Source: JAKVCB01 sp965243695
GTDB taxonomy: Bacteria > Planctomycetota > Planctomycetia > Pirellulales > Lacipirellulaceae
Assembly (NCBI GenBank): GCA_965243695.1
Contig: CBDEWC010000009.1
Location: 124,001-188,000 of the forward strand
Direction: 5' to 3'
DNA: 64,000 bases
This document shows positions 11,593 through 20,568 of this stretch, piece after piece. The position numbers were made by a program, and so were the translations under genes. The notes beneath the pieces are model-generated. The model ran no database searches and had not been told where the DNA came from. It saw only the letters and a program-made list of their open reading frames with translations. Position 1 is the stretch's first letter. The number at the start of each line of letters is the position of its first letter.

Positions 11593-12735
11593 TTAAAGGG
11601 GTTTATAGCCTACGGTTTTCGCAGGCAAAAGCGAAAGGGGAGCGCCGAGCAGCTGGCCTTCGGAAAGGCGGCGGTGGAGTGCGTCCGTAAAAAACTTTCC
11701 GTCGGGCAATCCTGCGAGCGGTTCCAGGGCTGGTCGGGTCAAGGGGAGCGGCTGTGTTGAAGTTTCCCACCCCGTCGTGCCGGAGTTCATAGGAATGCAT
11801 TGACTCCCGTCGTGAAAATGCCCACAGTTTCGACCTGCTTTTTTAGACCGGTAAAGGGCGTTGTCGGCTTGTTTGAGCATTTGTTTGGCATCCCGTTGGC
11901 CAGTGGCCTGGGTTAGTCCCACGCTGGTGGTGACTTTTAGCATCTTTCCATCGAAGTCGGTCGACGATCCTTCGATGGTCTCGCGAATTCGTTCGGCAAC
12001 TTGGATGGCCTCGGTGGCAACCGTGTGGGGCATCACTACGGCAAACTCTTCCCCTCCGTAGCGGCAGGCGATGTCTGTTTCGCGGGTTGCGGCGATGAGT
12101 TGGTTTCCCACGTGACGCAGCACCTCGTCTCCGGCCTGGTGTCCATGGGTATCGTTAAATTTCTTGAAGTGGTCGATGTCCATGATCAGCAGTGAAACTA
12201 ACTGCCCTGTGTGCTTCCACCGGTCAAACTGCCGTGCCAACTCGTCGTCAAATCCGCGTCGGTTCACAAGGCCGGTTAGCGCATCGGTGCGGGCGACAGT
12301 TTGCTGATTCAGGAGTGCGACAGCTTGCGACTCGACTTGTTGTTCGGCGACTTCAAGCCTCTGCTTTAGTTCGGTGTGTGAGGTGACCATCTTGCCGATC
12401 GCTTGGAAAACCGTGGCGTCGATCGTGTTATTACTTTCGACACTCCCCAGGATGGCGCTCAATTCCCCTGCGACGAACGCGTGTGAAGCGGAGTCTGAGA
12501 TGACGTTGCTTGCCAGTTCCTTTAGGCGTGTGGAGGAGAGGAACGCGCGCTGGTTGTACTTATTCGGAGCGCGATTGCGGCGACGGCCCGGTAGCGAACG
12601 TAGCCTGCGGTTGGCGATTGGCCTCCCGAAGACCCACCCCCCCCAGACGAAGCCAATCGTCAAGACCAGACAGGCGCAAGCAAAATTAACCAGGGCGAGT
12701 GAACTAATGAGCGCAGTGACCAAGAGGGTAACCAT
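11593..12735 (-). CDS. Membrane-anchored diguanylate cyclase (GGDEF), with truncated second GGDEF-like tail
   Basis: A 380-residue protein. Residues about 1-38 hold one or two membrane segments. Residues 110-145 are helical and linker-like, and residues about 148-310 form a GGDEF domain: DALTGLVNRRGF, metal site MDID (D186/D188), active-site loop GGEEF (227-231). An RxxD inhibitory site (RETD, 218-221) lies exactly five residues before it, so product inhibition is expected. It should make cyclic di-GMP at the inner face of the membrane. Residues about 337-380 (LAGLPDGKFFTDALHRRLSEG, then PLSLL) resemble the start of a second GGDEF domain that stops before its metal and GGDEF motifs. Confidence 0.9.
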   Translation of the reverse strand: MVTLLVTALISSLALVNFACACLVLTIGFVWGGWVFGRPIANRRLRSLPGRRRNRAPNKYNQRAFLSSTRLKELASNVISDSASHAFVAGELSAILGSVESNNTIDATVFQAIGKMVTSHTELKQRLEVAEQQVESQAVALLNQQTVARTDALTGLVNRRGFDDELARQFDRWKHTGQLVSLLIMDIDHFKKFNDTHGHQAGDEVLRHVGNQLIAATRETDIACRYGGEEFAVVMPHTVATEAIQVAERIRETIEGSSTDFDGKMLKVTTSVGLTQATGQRDAKQMLKQADNALYRSKKAGRNCGHFHDGSQCIPMNSGTTGWETSTQPLPLTRPALEPLAGLPDGKFFTDALHRRLSEGQLLGAPLSLLPAKTVGYKPL

Positions 12736-13183
12736 GGTTGTTCGGCAAGATGTGCGGACGAGGCTGAGTGAAAAGCTGCGTGTTGAGCGAGCGGTCGATC
12801 AGTACCTGCTCTTTAAAAAAATACGTCAGGGCAATCGTCTGTCAATTAGAAGATGCGACTTGCTGTGAGTTTGACGTGGTGGCGACCGCAGGCTGCCGGT
12901 ACGCGGGATTGTGACCGTTTGCACATGGTCGTGGTTCCGTTCATGAGGGTGCTGCCGATTGTAGAGGGGTAGCGCAGGGGCCTTTGGAACAGGGGCCTTT
13001 GGAACAGGCGCCTTTGGAACAGGCGCCTTTGGAACAAAAGTGGGGGCTCTAGCAGGGGCCAGGCCGAGCCCGGTCGGCCTGAGCCGCTTTAAACGACCGG
13101 GGTGGAATTGTTTTCCGGGAGGAGCAGCAAGCATGGCACGCCAGAGTTTCCTTCAGGCGATCGCCCGTCCAAGCCGAGCGAAT
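12736..13183. other. Intergenic region with proline-rich repeat frame
   Basis: About 450 bases between two minus-strand genes. A 102-codon minus frame exists whose main feature is a PKAPV repeat produced by the tandem DNA repeat at 12981-13040. It has no signal peptide or family match and is not called as a gene. Confidence 0.5.
12981..13040. repeat. Four tandem 15-bp repeats
   Basis: The unit CCTTTGGAACAGGCG occurs four times in a row with small changes in copies one and four. The length is a multiple of three, and on the minus strand it would encode PKAPV repeats. Confidence 0.9.
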
Positions 13184-14731
13184 TCATCGCCGCCGAGTTA
13201 TCAGGCCTGCAAGCCCCAGTAGGGCGAGCAGTGAAGTCGCCGGTTCCGGAACTGTTTTTCCAGTACCGGTGCCCGAGTTGCCAAAACGGGTCTTCCAGTA
13301 GGTGTAGTCGGCCTGATCGACGGTCCCGTCGCCATTGCCATCAGCGGGCCCGCCAGATGCTCCCCGGTGATCCAGCCACACCGTGTAGTCCGCTGCATCC
13401 ACGACTCCGTTGGCATTGTAGTCGCCATCGATGGATCCTGCCGCTTGCGCAACGGTGATGAACTGGTCTCCCGTGATGTCTGCCAGGGTGGCAAGCGGTG
13501 CGGCGCCCAACATCACGGTACCAAGGTTCCCAGAGGGAAGCCCGTCTGGATTGGCCGGTCCATCATCTAGGCCATCGCCGGCGAATTGATTGGAAAAGAA
13601 ATCGTGGGAAGAACCATTGATGAACGCTGTTATTTTTATATCTCCGTTTGGATTTCCGATGGCTGCAAGGGGGATTGCCAGTTCTATGCCAGTCACAACC
13701 TTTTCCGGGTCATCTTCATCGGGGCTGACCTGGTCAATCGAAAAATTCGGCCCCTCACTGGCGAGCACTCCAGAGGTGTTGCTGTTGTCAATCGCTGCCA
13801 AAAGTCCAATCGTGTTGTCAAAGTTTCGGTGGCTGCTGGCATTGGTCAGGCTGCCTGCGTTGACTTCGGCAGGATCGACCGGTAACGCAAACTCAAGTTC
13901 TCTGGCAATGCAACCAGCCCCTGTGGCGGAACTGTCGCAGCCACCATGGGGACTTTGGGCGTAATGTTTGTCGATGAGTTCGCCGATCCCCAGGCCGGGC
14001 AGCGCGGGTCCAAGGATCGTGGGACTTATTCCGAGTGGATCCAGCGGAGCGAATGGAAAGTCTTCCAAACCCTCTCCGAGGGCCCGCAGAACGTTGGGTC
14101 GTCCCTGGGGAGCCAGCGCCATCCCTAATTCTTGAACCGCACCTGAGGGCCCACTGGTGAGATCGGCAAAATAGGCGCTCATGGACCAAAATTCCGACTC
14201 ATTGTCCCAGGCGTTAGGTCCACCGGTGAGGCCAGGATTCACTTTTTCAAATCCGTTCGTAATCACCAGTGAATAGTCCGCATCAAAGCCAGCATCAAAA
14301 GTCAGTCCAGCTTGTTTTTGCAGGGCGCCCTGGTTGGCCGTGTTGTTTCCGTGAGGTGGCGGAAACCCTCCGCAGCAGAAGCGATCATGTCCGCCTGGCA
14401 GATTGGCTCCGTCCATGGTGTTCACACCACCGGCAACCGAATCGATGCTGATTTGGAGTTTGTTGAAGTTCGACTCAAGATTTCCCGCAATCAGAAGGTA
14501 AAGATTGCCGCCGGCGATTTTGGCGAATAGCTGATCTATTTCCGATCCCCCGCCCCCGTTGGATGGATCGCCCGTGGCTGCATCGCCGAACTGGGACCTC
14601 GTGTCCTGGATTGAGAGTGCCGTTCCGTAAAAAGACTCGTCACCCACGAGTGTGCCATCGATCGTCTGGCCATTTGCGCTGGCCGAAACGAACAGGGTAC
14701 TCACGACTGCCAATATTTTCCACCGATTCAC
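13184..14731 (-). CDS. Secreted PEP-CTERM protein with dockerin-like repeats
   Basis: A 515-residue protein read from a GTG at 14731. AAGGAG stands nine bases upstream, and the GTG overlaps the TGA of the amylase gene (GTGA), so the two are probably translationally coupled. It has a signal peptide (about residues 1-22, ending SANGQ), a large uncharacterised body rich in Gly/Asn/Asp, and two EF-hand/dockerin-like calcium segments near the end (GDYNANGVVDAADYTVW and GNGDGTVDQADYTYW). A PEP-CTERM sorting tail follows (VPEPATSLLALLGLAGL then RRR). Such tails are processed by exosortase at the cell surface. The function of the body is unknown; its link to the amylase suggests a role in starch or alpha-glucan handling. 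Confidence 0.82.
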   Translation of the reverse strand: MNRWKILAVVSTLFVSASANGQTIDGTLVGDESFYGTALSIQDTRSQFGDAATGDPSNGGGGSEIDQLFAKIAGGNLYLLIAGNLESNFNKLQISIDSVAGGVNTMDGANLPGGHDRFCCGGFPPPHGNNTANQGALQKQAGLTFDAGFDADYSLVITNGFEKVNPGLTGGPNAWDNESEFWSMSAYFADLTSGPSGAVQELGMALAPQGRPNVLRALGEGLEDFPFAPLDPLGISPTILGPALPGLGIGELIDKHYAQSPHGGCDSSATGAGCIARELEFALPVDPAEVNAGSLTNASSHRNFDNTIGLLAAIDNSNTSGVLASEGPNFSIDQVSPDEDDPEKVVTGIELAIPLAAIGNPNGDIKITAFINGSSHDFFSNQFAGDGLDDGPANPDGLPSGNLGTVMLGAAPLATLADITGDQFITVAQAAGSIDGDYNANGVVDAADYTVWLDHRGASGGPADGNGDGTVDQADYTYWKTRFGNSGTGTGKTVPEPATSLLALLGLAGLITRRR

Positions 14732-17700
14732 TGGGACGCTCTCCTTAAGTTTGATTTTACCACATGCAGTCGAGTCCCGAACAACAGAAAATACCCACCC
14801 ACAAAAATTGCGAATAACCAATGGGATCCAGGTTCGGGAATTCCGGCACCGTTTTGGGCAGCAGTTGCGACAGGTGGTTTCAGCAGCGACTTGCCAAAGA
14901 GCAGTTTCCAGAAGGCGTAATCTCCAATCCCGATGACCCCGTCGCCATCGGCATCGGCAACCAGGTTTGTCGTAGAGGCACGGGAATCCACCCAGAGGGA
15001 GTAGTCGGCCGCGTCGACGATCCCATTACCATTAAAATCGGCTCGAAGGATTGCCGCTGGCGCGACCGAACCTTGTGCCGATTCCCATATGGCCCGATCG
15101 TCGAGATCGACATCGCCGTCGAAATCTGCGTCCCCTTCGTAATATCGGGCCTCCAAGGCCGTTCCATTATGGGTCTGCCAGATTTCCAGATCGTCGGAAT
15201 TGACCAGGCCGTTCAAATCGAAGTCGCCAGGCACGGTTCGGAAAATGTCGGTGACAAAAGTGACCACGTCTTCCAGCGAAAGGGTTCCATCGACATCAAG
15301 ATCGAGCAACCACTCCGTAGAACCAAAATTGTCATAGAGCATATCGAGGTCAGCCACACCCGTACCCTCCTGCTGATCAAGGTCGCCGCGCCGCACGAGC
15401 ACCCGGTGGTAGGCTGTGAGTACCGTCCCGGATGCGCCGCCATTGATCAGTTCCTGCTCCAGGGCAAACAGATCTCGGTTGTCGCCCAGGCCGTCACCAT
15501 TAAGGTCGAAGGCAGGGCTAAACTGGCTATTTTGGGTATTGAGAATGCTTTCGACCGAAAAACTCCCCTCGATGTCGGAGGCTTCCAGCGTTCCATCGGC
15601 GTCAATATCACCAAAACCGGCGCCGAGGCCTCCTTCGACGCGATGTCCTGTGTACCGACGAAGGGTGGTGCCTCCGGTCTCTTCGACCATCACCACGGTG
15701 AAGGCATGGTTTCCAGAAGCCAGGTTTTCGAAACCGCGCAGCCATTGGGCACTGTCAAACTGCTCAGCCGCGTCAAAACCAGCTTGGGCAAAAGTGAGCA
15801 GGCTTTGCTCGCTAAAATTGGCACCTAAATCTCGAAAGATACTGACCTTGTTTGCAGTACCGTCAACCGACCGGATCAAGACGTCGCGATTTTCGGGATT
15901 GTCGGGAAGATTTGAGAATGGCTCAAAGCTGATAAATTCGGATTCTGGTGGGAGGCGGTCGACAATGACCGTACGACGAAAGTCGGTAAAGATTGGCTCG
16001 CCACCATCCTCACGATGACGGAATGCGCGCACGGTCAGGTAGTGGCGGCCTTCGCTCAGCCGAGTTGTGTCGATGTTTTGGATGTATTGGCCAGTTCCGG
16101 TACCGATGTTATCGCCGTTGGCGTCCTCAAGGTATCCTGGGATGCGGGTATGGGTGAACTCTTCAAATCCGGCCAGCACGCTGCCGGGCAAGACATGGTC
16201 GAGGCCAGCTGTTGCGTTGAGATTGATCCGGTCGTCCATGCGGATCAGGGCATTGTCTCCGTCGGCGTCAAAGTCGCGGTACGAATGACTTTCCCCAAGC
16301 GGCGGTGGTAGGATCACTGGGGAAGTATCGAGTTGCACGGAAAAACTGTCGCCGGTAATGACCTCGATATCGCTAAGGCGTGCCGTGCCGTTGTTTTGCG
16401 ATGTAGGCGATTTGCCTGCGAGCGTAAAAGCGACATTCGCCAGCGACAAGGTTCCCCTTGGGCCAGGCAGGCCATAAACGAGATAGCCTCGTCCGTGGCC
16501 AGCATTGCCGGGAATCCGAAGCACAACTTGGCGGTTTTCGTTGACGCGAATCACTTCCGGAATGTTGTCGTCCGGGTCAACCTGGGGATCGGCCCCGTTT
16601 CCGGTGAGTTCAACGAGTACTGCATTTGGGGCGAACCCGGTTTGAATGGGAGACCGTTCTTCGAAGCCGCCGCCGGTGCTGCTGCTGAGTGCGACAATGG
16701 CAGAGTTTTCGCGTTCGTAGACATAAACGTTCGAGAAGCCGTTGGCGTTAAAAGCGTCGTCGATCCAGCGTTCGTGAAAGTTGCCCCGCCCATGTGTGTT
16801 GCGCAGGTTGACCAGTGTGGTGATGGTGTTGCCAGAAATGCCTCCCAGTGCATCTTCTTTGCCCTGATTGGGAAAGTTGTTGGTGCGTTCACCAAATTCT
16901 GTGGCGTTGAAATAAACGTTGGCCTGCCCAGGTCGCATTAAGTTGTAGGCATAGCCCACGTTCTTTAAAAATGGAAACCCGCCATCAAGATTGTCGTGAC
17001 TGTCGATGAACGAAACACCTTGACTTCCATTCATCATTCCGTCGTCCTGGGTGTCTTGGGAGGCATTCCTGATTTCATGCCAGTTGTTGTTTCCGCCATG
17101 GTCCGTCAAGTTGTTGCGCATGGCAAAGAAGAGCGGAAAGTCAAGTGCGTCGCGATTGCCCTGGACGACAAAGTTCGACGGGTCGATGGCGTTGTTGTTG
17201 GAGAGGCTGCGATCGATAAGTCCTTGAATGAATCCTTTGTTGCCATCGAGAACCTCGCTAAAGGAATAGACCGGTTTGATCGATCCATCATGGTTCAATT
17301 GCGGGCTGGCTCTGAACACGGCCTGATCGAGTGTTTGCAAGACAGTTGCGGAAAAGTGTTTCACTGCATCAAGCCGAAAACCATCGACACCAATCTCCTG
17401 GACCATCCATTGAACGTGTCGCATCAACATGTGTTCGGCAGTTTCGAGTCCCGGATCGCCTGCCAGAGGGTTGGCTCGGTTGAAGTTGTAACGAGTCGCA
17501 AAGTTTCCACCGCCAAGGTCGAGTTGGGTGCCTCCATCGGCGGTGTCAGGATAAAATCTGGAATTGGCCGGGTCAGGCACGTTGGCGATGCGGCCAAATG
17601 CGGTCGTGGTACCGGCGGGAATGTTGTTGGGATCAGGTCCGACCGGATGACGAATGAACCAGTGGTGTTTTTCTTGGGCAATATCGACGAGGCCCGCCAG

Positions 17701-18267
17701 GCGAGCCTGGTGGTCGCCGGGTTCAAATTCGCCATGAAAATCGCCATGGATATCAACTCCTGGCAAGGTAATTGCCAGGCCCGGATAGCCACCGGCATCG
17801 GCGAACGTGACGTCATCTGAGGGGTCCTGCGTGTTGTTGTCATCGACCGTGTTGAGGTCGCTGAAGCCAGCATGATTGAGGATCATGTCGGTATAAATAT
17901 TGACCGATGCCTGGTGTGCTTTGGTGACAAGGTGTCTTAAGGTTGCCTCGGTTCCATACAGCGTTTGGTTGCGTGGCACGCCAAGATCGAAACGGTCGTA
18001 AATATCGTAGCCCACGGATCCATTTCCCGAATCAGCCCGACTGGGAGAGGGGAGCCACATGGCGCCGTAGCCCGCCTGGAAAATGTCTGGCATACGGTCC
18101 TGGATAGTGACCCAGCGGGCTTCGAACATTTGCAATATCGCAGGGGCTGAAGTATCTTGCCCGCCGGCCGACGGTGGGTGTGCCATGAGCAGGATGGCCG
18201 AAAATAAAAAAACAGCCGCACCGCTTGGCGGATTAAGAGGACAAAAGTTTTGGCGGTTTAAAAACAC
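14728..18267 (-). CDS. Secreted GH13 alpha-amylase-like enzyme with dockerin-like repeats and PEP-CTERM
   Basis: 1179 residues from a GTG start. After a signal peptide comes a GH13 barrel at about residues 40-600: MILNHAG (region I), GFRLD (nucleophile D300), SFSEV (acid/base E338) and FIDSHDN (transition-state D425), so the catalytic set is complete. The second half (about 690-1130) has Ig-like stretches and at least six D-x-D/N-x-D-G calcium motifs of dockerin type (for example DLNGDGLGDNRD, DFNGNGIVDAADYSLW). A membrane-spanning C-terminus preceded by IPEPGSHW fits PEP-CTERM. It should hydrolyse alpha-1,4-glucans at the cell surface. It is twice the usual amylase length because of the repeat half. 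It lies in a five-gene minus-strand unit. Confidence 0.9.
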   Translation of the reverse strand: MFLNRQNFCPLNPPSGAAVFLFSAILLMAHPPSAGGQDTSAPAILQMFEARWVTIQDRMPDIFQAGYGAMWLPSPSRADSGNGSVGYDIYDRFDLGVPRNQTLYGTEATLRHLVTKAHQASVNIYTDMILNHAGFSDLNTVDDNNTQDPSDDVTFADAGGYPGLAITLPGVDIHGDFHGEFEPGDHQARLAGLVDIAQEKHHWFIRHPVGPDPNNIPAGTTTAFGRIANVPDPANSRFYPDTADGGTQLDLGGGNFATRYNFNRANPLAGDPGLETAEHMLMRHVQWMVQEIGVDGFRLDAVKHFSATVLQTLDQAVFRASPQLNHDGSIKPVYSFSEVLDGNKGFIQGLIDRSLSNNNAIDPSNFVVQGNRDALDFPLFFAMRNNLTDHGGNNNWHEIRNASQDTQDDGMMNGSQGVSFIDSHDNLDGGFPFLKNVGYAYNLMRPGQANVYFNATEFGERTNNFPNQGKEDALGGISGNTITTLVNLRNTHGRGNFHERWIDDAFNANGFSNVYVYERENSAIVALSSSTGGGFEERSPIQTGFAPNAVLVELTGNGADPQVDPDDNIPEVIRVNENRQVVLRIPGNAGHGRGYLVYGLPGPRGTLSLANVAFTLAGKSPTSQNNGTARLSDIEVITGDSFSVQLDTSPVILPPPLGESHSYRDFDADGDNALIRMDDRINLNATAGLDHVLPGSVLAGFEEFTHTRIPGYLEDANGDNIGTGTGQYIQNIDTTRLSEGRHYLTVRAFRHREDGGEPIFTDFRRTVIVDRLPPESEFISFEPFSNLPDNPENRDVLIRSVDGTANKVSIFRDLGANFSEQSLLTFAQAGFDAAEQFDSAQWLRGFENLASGNHAFTVVMVEETGGTTLRRYTGHRVEGGLGAGFGDIDADGTLEASDIEGSFSVESILNTQNSQFSPAFDLNGDGLGDNRDLFALEQELINGGASGTVLTAYHRVLVRRGDLDQQEGTGVADLDMLYDNFGSTEWLLDLDVDGTLSLEDVVTFVTDIFRTVPGDFDLNGLVNSDDLEIWQTHNGTALEARYYEGDADFDGDVDLDDRAIWESAQGSVAPAAILRADFNGNGIVDAADYSLWVDSRASTTNLVADADGDGVIGIGDYAFWKLLFGKSLLKPPVATAAQNGAGIPEPGSHWLFAIFVGGYFLLFGTRLHVVKSNLRRASQ

Positions 18268-18340
18268 GAAAAGGGCCAGTAGCTCTGGGTCTGTTTGTGA
18301 CGTTGCAGCGATTCAAGGGCCGCAACAGAAAACTTGCAGG

Positions 18341-18811
18341 TTACCTCGGAGGTCGTTTTGTTTTCAGAGGCTTCCAGCCGGGGGGAGGTTCCGTAAAAAG
18401 CTCGAGATTGATTTGGTTTTGCCCTGGATTGACTTTATGTCGGAGCCCGGAAGTCTGTTTTGTTCGATACCAGGCAGGCGTGATCGGTTTGCCTGGTGGT
18501 GGCGGGCCCCCTTGCCTGTTCCCTTGGGTGGCAGGAGATTCGTTGGCGACAACGGTGACGGTATAGTCGCCGGAGGGAAGTCCTTGCTCGCGGCCGGTCA
18601 TTACCGCGTATTTTCCGTGCCTGTCAATCATGCTGTAGCCAGCTGGGCCTCCGCTGGCGGGGTTGAATGCAACGGTTCCTCGGCTTAAAGATTGGCCATC
18701 CAAGCTGACCGTCCCCGTAACTTTCGCATCGTAGAGACCACCGCAACCGGCCAGGCAAATCGTGGCCAGCAGGGGCGCTAACGGTAGGTCAAAACAACGA
18801 GTCTCGGTCAC
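18341..18811 (-). CDS. Small lipoprotein with transthyretin-like fold
   Basis: 156 residues from a GTG that overlaps the TGA of the gene before it (GTGA). The lipobox LAGC (about residues 20-23) predicts lipid anchoring. The rest (VTGTVSLDGQSLSRGTVAFNPASGG, GDYTVTVVAN, YRTKQTSGLRHKVNPGQNQINLEL) is the carboxypeptidase-regulatory/transthyretin-like sandwich common in planctomycete lipoproteins. It is a paralogue of the next gene and of 32681-33139. Function is unknown; these proteins usually accompany DUF1559 and sugar-degradation genes. Confidence 0.8.
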   Translation of the reverse strand: MTETRCFDLPLAPLLATICLAGCGGLYDAKVTGTVSLDGQSLSRGTVAFNPASGGPAGYSMIDRHGKYAVMTGREQGLPSGDYTVTVVANESPATQGNRQGGPPPPGKPITPAWYRTKQTSGLRHKVNPGQNQINLELFTEPPPGWKPLKTKRPPR

Positions 18812-19479
18812 GGATTGGCCTCCTCGGGAGCGTCCGTTTGTAGTTTGTTGTCGGCACGCTCAGGTGGCGGCGGATCGGCAATGTTCGGCTCAGTCGGTGG
18901 TTGTTCTTGGGAAGATTTCGTCACGGACAAGTCATCCTTGGTTTCGACAGCCATAACGTCCTCTTCCGTTTTTTTCCCGGCCACCGGTTGGCGGTCGAGG
19001 TTCAGGATGATTACGTTTCGTCCAGGTTCGACTCGATGACGAAGCGGAGATGTTTCCTTGCTGCGATACTTGACGTCGGCAATGTTGGCTCCGGGGGTTG
19101 GTGGGCCACCCGGATGGTTGCGCGCTTCTTCTGTAAGTTTCAGGTTGACAAACGTGGTGACGATATAGTCGCCCGACTTGATCGTTCCTCCGTCGGTCTC
19201 TTTCAGGTTGCCTTGGCCGGTACGCAGGGAGTAGCTGCCACCGGGGTTGATATGGCCAATGGAAGCTGGGCCTCCCTCAATCGGGTGAAAGGTGACTGTT
19301 CCGCCAGGTGCAAGTTCTCCGTCGACGGTCACCGTTCCGCTGGCCGTAGCATCGTATTTTTTGGGAGGGCCGGAGCAGCCCGCAGGGCACAAGCACGCTA
19401 CGGAGAAACCAAGGGCAAGTGCAATGACCTTGGTTTTCTCTTTCGTGAATGGACTGAATTCAGATAAATGCATGGCCAT
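18808..19479 (-). CDS. Lipoprotein with transthyretin-like fold and acidic Pro-rich tail
   Basis: About 223 residues, using the ATG at 19479; a second ATG lies two codons later and TTG/GTG codons lie upstream, so the start is uncertain. Lipobox CPAGC follows a good hydrophobic stretch. The domain (ASGTVTVDGELAPGGTVTFHP, SGDYIVTTFVN, YRSKETSPLRHRVEPGRNVIILNL) is the same fold as in the following gene. A 55-residue Pro/Glu/Asp-rich tail has no match. It begins about 30 bases after the DUF1559 gene, which suggests one transcript. Confidence 0.75.
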   Translation of the reverse strand: MAMHLSEFSPFTKEKTKVIALALGFSVACLCPAGCSGPPKKYDATASGTVTVDGELAPGGTVTFHPIEGGPASIGHINPGGSYSLRTGQGNLKETDGGTIKSGDYIVTTFVNLKLTEEARNHPGGPPTPGANIADVKYRSKETSPLRHRVEPGRNVIILNLDRQPVAGKKTEEDVMAVETKDDLSVTKSSQEQPPTEPNIADPPPPERADNKLQTDAPEEANP

Positions 19480-19506
19480 CACCAGTTGGGTAGGTTCTTG
19501 CAAACA

Positions 19507-20568
19507 TTATTTGAGGCCAATAACTTCGTTGCCACCGCGAGTCGACTGCCCGCGATAGATCAGGTGGTCGATGGCCTCGTTGATGAAATGAACAGATCCA
19601 TCGGCCATCACAAAAAGGGCGCCGCCTGGGTGGAGGCTTTTGAAACTGCGCACCTCGTTCCAGCGGTCGACTTTAATCACGTTGTCATCTACGCCAATCA
19701 AAAAAAAGTTGAGGGGGATTCCGCATGTGGCCCAGTCTCCTTCGGAGATGTAGGCTGCGGAATGAAAGTCTTGAGACACGACCGCCTCGCCAATCATGAA
19801 TGTCTGGCTTGTGCCGTCGGTAATTTTTTGGATGGGCACCGGGCCTCTGAAGGAATTTCTGAAAAAGAGTCCGTTGCACGCTGAGGTGCAATGGCAGTCG
19901 GGTTGCGAACCGAAATCAACAAAAGGAGAATTGTTTCCCTCGCACGTTGGGGTGAGAATGGTGTCACCAATGACGCCCTTGTAGCTGGTGGTGGCAACCG
20001 TTTCGGAGCCCCAATACCACAGCCCGGAAGTGGGGATCGCCGATTCGTCCGATGGGCACGAGAGCACAGGGAGTTGCGTTTGGATTTCGTCACGTGCTCC
20101 CGCTACTCCCATTCCGCGCCCGGTTTTTCCAAACAAAAGAAACCTGTCCCCACCAAGAACCTCAAAAGCCCCGGCATCTTGGAAGCCGTCGTACATCACC
20201 TGCTCTTCCAGATAGGGCAGGATTTCGACAATCCAACCCCGGCCGTGATAGCCTGGGCCCCCGTGGTCGGGGTGCAAATCGCCCCCGGGGGCTCCGCCCC
20301 ATTCTTTGCCACCGCCGGGAGTCGATACCCAATCGTCCGGAAAAGCCGGGATGCTTGTGGGCAGGTAGCCGTTGGCATCATGAAAAGTCAGGCAGGCGAG
20401 AGAAAGATTCTTAAGATGGTTGGTACAAGAAACTCGGCGGGCAGCCTCTCGTGCCGCTTGAACTGCAGGGAGCAGGAGGCCGATCAGGATACCGATGATT
20501 GCAATTACCACTAGTAGTTCAACTAAGGTAAATCCAAAATGTGCATGCGGTTTTGGGTTCCCTGACAT
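19507..20568 (-). CDS. DUF1559 pseudopilin-like protein (H-x9-DG C-terminus)
   Basis: 353 residues. The N-terminus is a type IV pilin/type II secretion prepilin segment (FTLVELLVVIAIIGILIGLLLPAVQAAREAARR) with the glycine-phenylalanine cleavage point. The body is the DUF1559 domain, expanded in Planctomycetes. Near the end, HPGGALFVMADGS gives the H-x9-DG signature. The role is unproven but probably surface or periplasmic assembly. It is the first gene of a minus-strand unit running to the PEP-CTERM protein at 13184. Confidence 0.9.
   Translation of the reverse strand: MSGNPKPHAHFGFTLVELLVVIAIIGILIGLLLPAVQAAREAARRVSCTNHLKNLSLACLTFHDANGYLPTSIPAFPDDWVSTPGGGKEWGGAPGGDLHPDHGGPGYHGRGWIVEILPYLEEQVMYDGFQDAGAFEVLGGDRFLLFGKTGRGMGVAGARDEIQTQLPVLSCPSDESAIPTSGLWYWGSETVATTSYKGVIGDTILTPTCEGNNSPFVDFGSQPDCHCTSACNGLFFRNSFRGPVPIQKITDGTSQTFMIGEAVVSQDFHSAAYISEGDWATCGIPLNFFLIGVDDNVIKVDRWNEVRSFKSLHPGGALFVMADGSVHFINEAIDHLIYRGQSTRGGNEVIGLK

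Noticed and set aside
12826..13134. Minus frame of 102 codons with PKAPV repeats
   Set aside because: The only feature comes from a DNA tandem repeat; no signal peptide, ribosome site or family is seen.
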